From an uncultured Chloroflexota bacterium (GTDB lineage: Bacteria; Chloroflexota; Anaerolineae; Aggregatilineales; Phototrophicaceae): a stretch of DNA of 6,880 nucleotides. This document shows positions 1 through 5,023 of this stretch, piece by piece. Both the position numbers and the translations under genes were made by a program. The notes under the pieces are model-generated. The model was not told the origin of the DNA. It searched no databases and saw nothing but the letters and a program-made list of their open reading frames with translations. Numbering within the stretch: position 1 is the stretch's first letter; each line of letters begins with the position of its first letter. The stretch spans positions 1 to 6,880 of the forward strand of contig CALMDI010000725.1 in assembly GCA_937864975.1 (NCBI GenBank), in the 5' to 3' direction.

Positions 1-124
1 CCGCCAGCGCTTCGTGATCTATCGGGGGCAGCACCATATCGAAGGGCTGTGGTTCAGCCCCGACGGCACGCGCCTCGCGTTCCTCGACGGCTCCGGCGCG
101 CTCCACGTCCTCGTCATCGGATAA
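1..124 (+). CDS. C-terminal end of a beta-propeller (WD40/TolB-like) protein, partial
   Basis: The reading frame enters from the left edge (first full codon at base 2) and ends at TAA 122-124, giving the last 40 residues of a longer protein. The stretch GLWFSPDGTRLAFLDGSG is a classic PD40/TolB-type propeller blade: a hydrophobic strand, the SPDG turn, then an LAF strand. The chain ends ALHVLVIG, as expected when the last strand closes the propeller. Such blades occur in TolB-like proteins, in WD40-type proteins and in the N-terminal half of S9 peptidases. A catalytic hydrolase domain does not follow the blade, so an S9 peptidase is unlikely here. The rest of the protein is outside the window, so no specific function can be given. 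The gene converges on the minus-strand membrane-protein gene, with stop codons 34 bp apart. Confidence 0.75.
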   Translation, partial: RQRFVIYRGQHHIEGLWFSPDGTRLAFLDGSGALHVLVIG

Positions 125-127
125 ACC

Positions 128-159
128 CTCTGTTTCTCTGTCCCTCTGTTGCTCTGCGT
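128..159. repeat. Tandem array of four 8-bp units (CTCTGTNN) between convergent genes
   Basis: On the + strand the units are CTCTGTTT (128-135), CTCTGTCC (136-143), CTCTGTTG (144-151) and CTCTGCGT (152-159), in exact 8-bp register with no gaps. On the minus strand they read as NNACAGAG, ending ACGCAGAG next to the TAA stop of the membrane-protein gene. The first five bases are invariant and the last two vary. The array fills nearly all of the space between the two convergent stop codons. From memory, 8-bp-periodic arrays of the ACAGAG or CGCAAAG type are scattered at gene ends in many environmental bacteria. I know of no established function. Confidence 0.75.
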
Positions 160-608
160 TAAGTTTTTGTCTTGCTTTCGTTTCCCTTCCGTGCCATCGC
201 CGCTAACCCCAGCCCAAGCCCCACCAGCGCGCCCGCCAGCGCCCAGACCGGCGCGCGCGCCAGCACAGTAAGGATTTGCGCGAGAGGATAGTCGGGGAAG
301 CCGTGACCGTGCAGCCCGGTTTTTAGCAGCATCAGGAAGGCTGCGCCGAGCGCGGCGCCCCCGCCCGCCAGAACGCCGACCGCTGCCAACGCGACAGCGC
401 GAACACCCGGCGCGTGCGGTCGTCTGAAATACGCCAGTCCTTTGTGCAGCGCGAGGAGCAGCGCGCCGGTCGCGCCGAACAGCGTAACCGGCAGCACGTG
501 ACTGTCTTCGACCCCCAGCCACAGCAGCAGAGCAATGCTGAAGGCGATGGTGGCGAGACGAAGCCACGGCGGGGACGTACCCTCGCTCGGAGCGCGCGCC
601 GAGATCAA
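159..608 (-). CDS. Small four-helix integral membrane protein, function unknown
   Basis: A 149-residue, strongly hydrophobic protein. Four likely membrane segments lie at about residues 17-33, 37-56, 70-94 and 119-138, with a short Gly/His/Pro-rich loop (98-107) before the last. The positively charged patches FRRPH (61-65) and the tail ARKGNESKTKT suggest a cytoplasmic C-terminus. I recognise no family. The start is TTG at 608-606, which overlaps the TGA stop of the upstream glycoside hydrolase gene (607-605). That overlap implies translational coupling and one operon, and no strong ribosome binding site is visible before the TTG. The hydrophobic periodicity argues that this is the real frame rather than the Arg/Ala-rich readings of the same DNA. 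Whether it helps the hydrolase is unknown. It may only be co-transcribed. Confidence 0.7.
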   Translation of the reverse strand: MISARAPSEGTSPPWLRLATIAFSIALLLWLGVEDSHVLPVTLFGATGALLLALHKGLAYFRRPHAPGVRAVALAAVGVLAGGGAALGAAFLMLLKTGLHGHGFPDYPLAQILTVLARAPVWALAGALVGLGLGLAAMARKGNESKTKT

Positions 609-2134
609 CGCGCGCTTGCCGTCTCGGTTTCCGCCTGCGAAGCCCGCTGGAAGCGGAAGATGTGCGATTCGAAAGGCTTCAGTTCGATGAACAACCCTTC
701 GCCCGTCATTTCATCGCCGTCGCGCTCGTAGGTCGCGCCATCGCCCACGTCGTGCAAAATCCACCGGCTGCCCGCAAGCTCGCCCCAGAATCCGAGCGGA
801 AGCCGCGCATACGACGCCATCGGGGTGATGTTCACCACCATCAGGCGATAATTGCCTTTGGCTTCGTCACGCCAGCCGTAAGCCAGCAAATTGAAGTAGG
901 TTTCGTCGTCTTCCCCTGCCGAGTTCAGGTCGAACAGGTACCACTGCCCGTTCTGATAAATCGGGTCGCGGGTCTCCTTGAGCAGCTTGAGGTAGTGGTC
1001 GTACAGGTCGGCGTGGTCTTCCTCGACCGGCGCGCGCGAAATTTGCACCGGCAGCTTCACGAGATAACCCTGAAACTGTCCCTGATGCAGCAGGCAGGCG
1101 CCCGGCAGCGTGCAGATCAGCGTCGCCGCCGGAAAGCTCTTTTCCGGTCCCAGCCGGTCATAGGCGCGCGGTTCGTCGTGATTTTCGAGAAAGCGTACCA
1201 TGTGCTTCTGATAGTCAATCGATGCAACCAGGTGGTCGCGCAGATGCTGGACGTCATCCTCCATCACACGGTCGTAGAAGGTCTTGTCGTAGACAAAGTT
1301 GAACCCCTGCTGAAGGATTTGAGCTTCCTTGTTCCAGTAGGCTTCGGCGATAAACATGAACTCGGGATGCGCTTCCTTGATCGGCGGGATGATCGTGGGC
1401 CAGTAATCCGTCTCCGGCACGCCAAGCACGTAACCCTCCCACGTGCCGCCGAAGATTTCGTTCATCATCAGCATTGCCATGTCGCAGCGCACGCCATCGC
1501 ACTGTTGGGCGATGTCCTTGAGCGTTTCGGTGACGGCATCGCGCAGCGCCGGGTTGAAGGCGTTGAGCTGCGCCGTGTCTGACCAGCCGGGGAAATACGG
1601 GTCGCGGCCGTGCGCCAGCACAACGGTCTTTCCCCGCTTGTCCTTGTGCCGGAAGAAGTCGCTTTGTCGCTCGCGCGCGTCTTTCGGCTTGCCCATGATG
1701 ATGTAGTCGGGATGCTCGTGCACCCAGGGATGATCGACCGCGACGTGGTTCGGCACGTAGTCCAGAATCAAGCCCAGGTTGCGCTCTTTCAGTCGAGCGC
1801 GCAGTTTCGCCAAGCCTTCCCGCCCGCCGATCCGCTCGTCCACCTGATAATCGGCAATCGAGTACGCAGAGCCGATGACGTCGTCCTCGGTCAGGTCGGG
1901 CAGCGCGCCGACGTATTCGTGCATGTATTTCAGCGCGTTTTTACGAGCAAATTCACTGCGCTTCCAGACACCCATCAGCCAGATAAAGTCCACATTCGGC
2001 TTGTCGAGCCGGTCGAGCGCTTCGTCTGGAACGTTGTCGAGTGTGATTTTCTTGCCGTACTGCTGGCTGAGCTTGTTCAGCCAGACCCACGTGTTTATCT
2101 CGTAGATAAACAGCTTATCCGCCCACCGTCGCAT
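605..2134 (-). CDS. GH13 (alpha-amylase family) glycoside hydrolase
   Basis: A 509-residue (beta/alpha)8-barrel enzyme of the alpha-amylase superfamily, expected to hydrolyse or transfer alpha-glucosidic bonds in the cytoplasm. No signal peptide is visible. All four GH13 signature regions are present: DYVPNH (125-130, region I), GVRCDMAML with nucleophile Asp218 (region II), FIAEAYW with acid/base Glu264 (region III) and ENHDEP with transition-state Asp320 (region IV). The N-terminal FIYEINTWVWL and the C-terminal LKPFESHIFRF are the usual first barrel strand and final strand of the beta-sandwich domain. I chose ATG 2134-2132, preceded by GGGGGT at about 6 bp. The in-frame ATG at 2173 has no ribosome binding site, would add MYITVRIRHGGNG and lies inside a probable promoter. 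Exact substrate and GH13 subfamily cannot be read from the sequence. The stop overlaps the start of the membrane-protein gene downstream. Confidence 0.9.
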   Translation of the reverse strand: MRRWADKLFIYEINTWVWLNKLSQQYGKKITLDNVPDEALDRLDKPNVDFIWLMGVWKRSEFARKNALKYMHEYVGALPDLTEDDVIGSAYSIADYQVDERIGGREGLAKLRARLKERNLGLILDYVPNHVAVDHPWVHEHPDYIIMGKPKDARERQSDFFRHKDKRGKTVVLAHGRDPYFPGWSDTAQLNAFNPALRDAVTETLKDIAQQCDGVRCDMAMLMMNEIFGGTWEGYVLGVPETDYWPTIIPPIKEAHPEFMFIAEAYWNKEAQILQQGFNFVYDKTFYDRVMEDDVQHLRDHLVASIDYQKHMVRFLENHDEPRAYDRLGPEKSFPAATLICTLPGACLLHQGQFQGYLVKLPVQISRAPVEEDHADLYDHYLKLLKETRDPIYQNGQWYLFDLNSAGEDDETYFNLLAYGWRDEAKGNYRLMVVNITPMASYARLPLGFWGELAGSRWILHDVGDGATYERDGDEMTGEGLFIELKPFESHIFRFQRASQAETETASAR

Positions 2135-2162
2135 TCCGTTACCCCCGTGTCTTATACGGACT

Positions 2163-2191
2163 GTTATATACATCTAAATACAAGCGGTGAA
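2163..2191 (-). promoter_or_regulatory. Probable sigma70 promoter of the glycoside hydrolase operon
   Basis: Reading the minus strand, TTCACC (2191-2186, 4 of 6 to TTGACA) and TATAAC (2168-2163, 5 of 6 to TATAAT) are separated by 17 bp. Transcription would begin near 2156 and leave a leader of about 22 nt to the ATG at 2134. The surrounding DNA is clearly more AT-rich than the genes. The match is by eye. A second AT-rich hexamer, TATAAG (2156-2151), would place the start too close to the gene. Confidence 0.4.
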
Positions 2192-2317
2192 TTGTAGCGT
2201 GAGCCGCTTTGGAATTCCATGAGGAAATGATCGGAAGTGGGGTAGCCATCAGCACCATTTTCGAGCATTGCCAACTGCTTCGCGCTCCGCGGGCGTAAGC
2301 CGGTTGAGACCATCCGG
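2192..2317. other. Intergenic stretch with no supported gene
   Basis: This lies between the divergent promoters of the glycoside hydrolase and the cupin. The minus strand has a 59-codon open frame (ATG 2343-2341 to the stop at 2166-2164), but it has no good ribosome binding site. It also runs across both putative promoters and resembles nothing I know. I see no repeat or strong hairpin here. Confidence 0.4.
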
Positions 2318-2346
2318 TAGACAGAGATAGCTGAACTCGCCATAAT
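2318..2346 (+). promoter_or_regulatory. Probable sigma70 promoter of the cupin gene
   Basis: TAGACA (2318-2323) and CATAAT (2341-2346) each match the consensus at 5 of 6 positions and are separated by exactly 17 bp. The predicted start near 2353 gives a leader of about 26 nt to the cupin ATG. This is one of the two best promoter matches in the window. Confidence 0.55.
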
Positions 2347-2378
2347 ACAACGTACAGACTGAAGGCTTGGGGGCGGCG

Positions 2379-2723
2379 ATGGCTGACGGATACTTCGTGA
2401 CACCGCGCGATTCGGGTCAGGTTGAAATGCGGACGGGCGTGCATCGCCGGACGATGGCGACGACAGATGAAGTCATGTTGTGCGAATTCTTTATCGAGCG
2501 CGAGTCGGTTGTCCCTGAGCACAGCCATATGAACGATCAGGTCGGCTACGTGATCTATGGCAAGCTTGAAATGACCATCGGTGATATGGTTCAGATATGC
2601 GATCCGGGCGACAGTTACGCTATTCCCGGTGGCGTTGTCCACAGCGCGCGCGCTCTGCAAGACACACTGGCAATCGACTCCTTCTCGCCGCCGCGCAACG
2701 ATTACCGGACGGAAGCGCGCTGA
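2379..2723 (+). CDS. Single-domain cupin (cupin_2 fold), metal-binding
   Basis: A 114-residue protein that is one conserved cupin barrel. Motif 1 is HSHMNDQVGYVIYG: metal ligands His48, His50 and Gln54, with Gln in the place of the more usual Glu, a common variant. Motif 2 is PGDSYAIPGGVVHSA with the fourth ligand His88. The length and lack of any other domain match the small cupin_2 proteins, which include sugar- or phenylpropanoid-modifying enzymes, sensors and many proteins of unknown role, so no substrate can be named. The start ATG 2379 follows GGGGGCGG. An in-frame TTG at 2367 is possible but less well placed. A promoter lies just upstream and a hairpin spans the stop codon, so it is probably monocistronic. 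It is divergent from the glycoside hydrolase. Nothing visible links the two functionally. Confidence 0.85.
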   Translation: MADGYFVTPRDSGQVEMRTGVHRRTMATTDEVMLCEFFIERESVVPEHSHMNDQVGYVIYGKLEMTIGDMVQICDPGDSYAIPGGVVHSARALQDTLAIDSFSPPRNDYRTEAR

Positions 2724-2769
2724 GCGACACGATGGCGCGCTTCCGGTGGGAAGGTTGTTTCCCGGTTTT
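2710..2769 (+). terminator. Hairpin over the cupin stop codon, probable terminator
   Basis: Bases 2710-2720 (CGGAAGCGCGC) pair perfectly with 2735-2745 (GCGCGCTTCCG), an 11-bp GC-rich stem. The 14-nt loop (2721-2734) begins with the TGA stop of the cupin gene. A second, weaker hairpin follows (GGGAA 2748-2752 with TTCCC 2759-2763), and then GGTTTTAT. The T-run is not directly at the base of the strong stem, so efficient intrinsic termination is uncertain. The stem may instead protect the 3' end of the mRNA. Confidence 0.5.
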
Positions 2770-2777
2770 ATAAACGA

Positions 2778-2786
2778 TGGTAGAAT
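2778..2786 (+). promoter_or_regulatory. Possible extended -10 promoter of the transpeptidase gene
   Basis: TGG followed by TAGAAT (2781-2786, 5 of 6 to TATAAT) forms a TGn extended -10 element. No convincing -35 hexamer lies at the right distance. The start would fall near 2793, inside the inverted repeat TACGTGACGTA (2789-2799), about 35 nt before the ATG. The short region between the cupin hairpin and the gene leaves little other room for a promoter. Confidence 0.35.
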
Positions 2787-2827
2787 CTTACGTGACGTAT
2801 TGTTAGGCTAGGCTTGGGTAACGAGCG

Positions 2828-4612
2828 ATGGATATTCAGCACCCACAACAACGACCCCAAAACCGCGTCCGCGAGCGAATTGCCGCGCGCCGGCAGCGTC
2901 AGATGGCGACCCGCGCCGAGCCGCGCCCGGACGATTACGACGCCGTCGTGCCCGCACCGCCGCGGACGATTGGCTGGGCGCGACAGCGCCCCCCCCAGGC
3001 GCCCTTTCGGGTGGACTCGTGGCGCGACCGTATTCAGCTCATCGGGCGCGATGCCGCGTGGTACGCGCTCCACCGTCCGTACCTGGCACAGGGAATCGGA
3101 CTCCTGCTGGTGGGCTTGTTCGTCGTCTATATCCTGTCGCACGTGTTCACCGGGCGGGTGTTCCCGAATGTTTGGGCAGCGGGCGTGAACCTGGGCGAGA
3201 TGACGGTTGAAGAAGCGAAAAATGCGCTGCGAGCCGCGTGGAGCAGCGACGTGCGGATTCAACTGGTCGACGACGAACGCACGTGGACGGTGTCGCCGCA
3301 AGACCTGGGCATGGAAATTGATACCGAGGCGACCGTGGCGGCGGCGCGCGGCGTGGGGATGGCGGGGATGCCCCTGGGCTACAGCGTCATGCCGGTGGTC
3401 AACCTCGATCTGTTCGTCGCGCAGAATTACCTGCTCGATCTGACCGCGGAAGCCAACTTCGCTGCCGCGAACGCGGGCTATCGCTGGGATGGCGACACGC
3501 TGGTGGGCGTCCCCGGGCGGGAGGGGCGCGTTCTGGACGTAGGGCGCACGGTGGAAAATCTGCGAACCGACCTGTCCGGCGTCGCGCATCGCCGGCAGTT
3601 AGCGCTTGTCATGGGCTTGCTGACGCCGGAAATCGTCGACCCGGAGCCGTATCTGGAACAGGCGCGCGCGGTGACGTCGCAGCCGTTTACGCTGACCGGG
3701 TACGATCCCTTCCGCGACGTATATCTCACCTGGTCAACCGACCGCGACACCTTCACGTCGTGGATTGAAGCGGGTACTGACGGACTGGCGCTCCGCGAAG
3801 GGGAGTTCTCCGCTTTTCTGGAGGCGCAAAATTCGACCCTGAACCCCGATTCGGAGGTCGACGTTCGCTATCTGGAACCGACAGAGACGATGGAGCGCGT
3901 CGAGCGGGCGATTCGTTCCGGCAGCGCGCGCGCCGATTTGCGTATTCGTTATCACCAGCGGCGTTATGAAATCGAGTCGGGCGACACCGGCTACCGCATC
4001 GCTCGGCGCGAGGGGATTCCGTTCTACGACCTGACGATGGCGAACCCCGGCGTGGACTGGGATCGGCTGCAGGTGGGGGACATTATTACCCTGCCCTCAC
4101 GCGACATCACCCTTCCGTACGATCTTGTGCCCGGCAAGCGCATCGTCGTTGATCTCGACGCGCAGTATCTGATGGCGTTTGAAAATGGGCAGAAAATCTT
4201 TGAGTGGTACATTTCCTCCGGTATCGAGGACTTCCCCACGTCCCCTGGGATATTCCAGATTTTGACTCATACCGAGACCGCATTCGGCAGCACGTTCGAG
4301 TTGTGCGGTTCGTCGGGCTGCGGTCAATGGACGATGTACTGGTTTATGGGCATCTACGAAGCGGTGCCGGGGCTGATGAACGGTTTCCACGGCGCGGTCT
4401 TGCTCCCAAATGGCTATTATCTCGGTGACGGCAACGTGGGCTTTCCCTATACCTACGGCTGCATCATGTCCGAGAATGATGAAGCGCAGCAGCTTTACGC
4501 ATGGGCAGATCAGGGAACCGTCGTCGAGATCATTTCCAGCGACTACCCGCCGGAGAGCGACCTTGCGCGACAAATGCTGGCGGCGCTGAACAGCAGGAAC
4601 AGCAACGCCTGA
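2828..4612 (+). CDS. Membrane-anchored L,D-transpeptidase (YkuD) with VanW-like peptidoglycan-binding and LysM domains
   Basis: A 594-residue cell-wall enzyme, expected to form or edit L,D-cross-links in peptidoglycan outside the membrane. The order is a basic, proline-rich cytoplasmic tail (1-85), one membrane helix (about 88-106), a PG_binding_4/VanW-type domain (about 112-262, starting VFPNVWAAGVNLGEMTVEEA), a likely second, more diverged copy (about 275-372), a LysM domain (about 379-424, YEIESGDTGYRIA through LQVGDIITLPS) and a YkuD catalytic domain (about 437-570). The probable catalytic residues are His521 (NGFHG) and Cys545. The normally conserved S/T-HGC reads TYGC (542-545), with Tyr543 replacing His. 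Cys493 and Cys498 (CGSSGC) could form a disulfide. The N-terminal tail contains a run of eight C (2989-2996, codons 54-57). The start ATG 2828 has only a weak ribosome binding site (ACGAG). Confidence 0.9.
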   Translation: MDIQHPQQRPQNRVRERIAARRQRQMATRAEPRPDDYDAVVPAPPRTIGWARQRPPQAPFRVDSWRDRIQLIGRDAAWYALHRPYLAQGIGLLLVGLFVVYILSHVFTGRVFPNVWAAGVNLGEMTVEEAKNALRAAWSSDVRIQLVDDERTWTVSPQDLGMEIDTEATVAAARGVGMAGMPLGYSVMPVVNLDLFVAQNYLLDLTAEANFAAANAGYRWDGDTLVGVPGREGRVLDVGRTVENLRTDLSGVAHRRQLALVMGLLTPEIVDPEPYLEQARAVTSQPFTLTGYDPFRDVYLTWSTDRDTFTSWIEAGTDGLALREGEFSAFLEAQNSTLNPDSEVDVRYLEPTETMERVERAIRSGSARADLRIRYHQRRYEIESGDTGYRIARREGIPFYDLTMANPGVDWDRLQVGDIITLPSRDITLPYDLVPGKRIVVDLDAQYLMAFENGQKIFEWYISSGIEDFPTSPGIFQILTHTETAFGSTFELCGSSGCGQWTMYWFMGIYEAVPGLMNGFHGAVLLPNGYYLGDGNVGFPYTYGCIMSENDEAQQLYAWADQGTVVEIISSDYPPESDLARQMLAALNSRNSNA

Positions 4613-4636
4613 GGCTTGTGCAAGTTGTACCAAATT

Positions 4637-4694
4637 AGCGCCTCGTGAGGGGAGATTAAGGACTCCATTACGTAGTCTGTCCTCATAAGGCGCT
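4637..4694 (+). other. 58-nt imperfect hairpin just after the transpeptidase gene
   Basis: AGCGCCT (4637-4643) pairs with AGGCGCT (4688-4694). After a C/A mismatch and a G-T wobble, TGAGG (4646-4650) pairs with CCTCA (4681-4685), a stem of about 13 pairs. The 30-nt interior can form alternative small helices: GGAG/CTCC, GACT/AGTC, or AGGAC/GTCCT, which competes with the main stem. Only three T follow, so it is a weak terminator at best. It could be a structured 3' untranslated region of the transpeptidase mRNA or a small RNA element. Confidence 0.5.
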
Positions 4695-4713
4695 TTACGT
4701 TGCATTAACGCAA

Positions 4714-4797
4714 TACGCGAAACTAACGACCGTGAATGCAGGCTGTAATAAATGTAACGCCTGTTAGATCTATCAGAACTGTTATTTGCGCCTGAAC
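4714..4797. other. AT-richer intergenic DNA with no supported gene
   Basis: No open frame with a ribosome binding site is visible on either strand. Small features only: CAGGC (4739-4743) and GCCTG (4759-4763) form an inverted repeat around two direct copies of TGTAA (4744-4748 and 4753-4757). Composition is clearly less GC-rich than the flanking genes, consistent with a regulatory region. Confidence 0.5.
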
Positions 4798-4813
4798 GAA
4801 CTATCGATAGTTC
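4798..4813. promoter_or_regulatory. Perfect 16-bp palindrome, candidate operator
   Basis: GAACTATCGATAGTTC is identical to its own reverse complement, and the symmetry stops on both sides (C outside each end). It lies 45 bp before the -35 hexamer of the promoter at 4858-4887, a typical position for a dimeric regulator. The half-site ATAGTT recurs twice around that promoter's -10 (4883-4888 and 4892-4897). The regulator is unknown. Confidence 0.5.
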
Positions 4814-4829
4814 CTTACAACACAAGTTG

Positions 4830-4861
4830 AAGGTGGTTGAAATACTTCGAAAGGTTGTTGA
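4830..4861 (+). repeat. 11-bp direct repeat at 21-bp period, overlapping a -35 element
   Basis: AAGGTGGTTGA (4830-4840) and AAGGTTGTTGA (4851-4861) differ at one base. Their spacing of 21 bp is two helical turns, so both copies face the same side of the DNA. The second copy runs into the -35 hexamer TTGACG (4858-4863). This arrangement is typical of direct-repeat binding sites for activators or repressors. No particular family can be named. Confidence 0.45.
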
Positions 4862-4887
4862 CGGACGCCAGTTTTTTCGGCTATAGT
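4858..4887 (+). promoter_or_regulatory. Strong sigma70-type promoter driving the structured RNA or peptidase leader
   Basis: TTGACG (4858-4863, 5 of 6) and TATAGT (4882-4887, 5 of 6) are separated by 18 bp, the best promoter match in the window. Transcription would start at about A4894. The first product is a 110-nt segment ending at the intrinsic terminator at 4996-5003. Confidence 0.65.
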
Positions 4888-4893
4888 TAGAAT

Positions 4894-5003
4894 AGTTCCA
4901 CCAAATAGACGTGTAGAGTGCATCAAAAAAGTATCATTGTAAAAACTTCTTCCCGCACTCTGCACAAACGTCTAGCGCCCCGTGAAAACGGGGCGTTTTT
5001 TTT
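4894..5003 (+). ncRNA. Candidate structured small RNA or peptidase leader RNA, no known family
   Basis: It is bounded by a near-consensus promoter and an intrinsic terminator. After a 12-nt 5' tail (AGTTCCACCAAA), TAGACG (4906-4911) pairs with CGTCTA (4969-4974), and TGTAGAGTGC (4912-4921) pairs with GCACTCTGCA (4955-4964) including one G-T wobble. Together these make a 16-bp stem with one 4-nt bulge (CAAA, 4965-4968). The apical loop (4922-4954) is 33 nt, with an A-rich left half and a CTTCTTCCC right half that could pair with purine-rich ribosome binding sites. A weak inner helix AAGT/ACTT (4929-4932 with 4945-4948) is possible. The terminator hairpin begins one base after the stem. I see no features of 6S RNA, SRP RNA, tmRNA, RNase P RNA or a riboswitch I know. 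The stem and terminator are seen directly. Transcription is inferred. Confidence 0.55.
4976..5003 (+). terminator. Intrinsic terminator upstream of the S9 peptidase gene
   Basis: CGCCCCGT (4976-4983) pairs perfectly with ACGGGGCG (4988-4995) around a GAAA tetraloop (4984-4987), followed at once by eight T (4996-5003). It works in the + direction only, since the other side has no T-run. It ends the 4894 transcript and any readthrough from the transpeptidase gene. It lies 27 bp before the GTG start of the next gene. Confidence 0.9.
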
Positions 5004-5018
5004 GCAGCGTCCCCGCTC

Positions 5019-5023
5019 AGGAG
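5019..5023 (+). promoter_or_regulatory. Ribosome binding site AGGAG that fixes the peptidase start at GTG 5031
   Basis: AGGAG is a full Shine-Dalgarno core, placed 7 nt before GTG 5031-5033. No other start codon nearby is so well placed, so this settles the choice of the GTG start. Confidence 0.8.

Noticed and set aside
19..567. 182-codon minus-strand open frame overlapping the membrane-protein gene
   Set aside because: It is Arg/Ala-rich, resembles no protein and is a shifted reading of GC-rich DNA. The 159-608 frame has clear membrane helices and couples to the hydrolase stop.
662..1582. 306-codon plus-strand open frame opposite the glycoside hydrolase
   Set aside because: The minus strand here encodes all GH13 signature regions. 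The plus frame is a Val/Arg-rich shadow without recognisable motifs.
4700..4713. TTGCATTAACGCAA near-palindrome as an operator
   Set aside because: Only 12 of 14 positions are symmetric and it is not placed against a convincing promoter, so chance is a sufficient explanation.
4097..4825. 242-codon minus-strand open frame opposite the transpeptidase
   Set aside because: It lies antisense to the conserved LysM and YkuD coding sequence, shows no motifs and is a typical mirror frame of high-GC DNA.
4894..5003. 6S RNA, SRP RNA or a known riboswitch
   Set aside because: Too short and without the central bubble of 6S RNA, and lacking the conserved SRP tetraloop and internal-loop signature. No riboswitch consensus I know fits the loop sequence.
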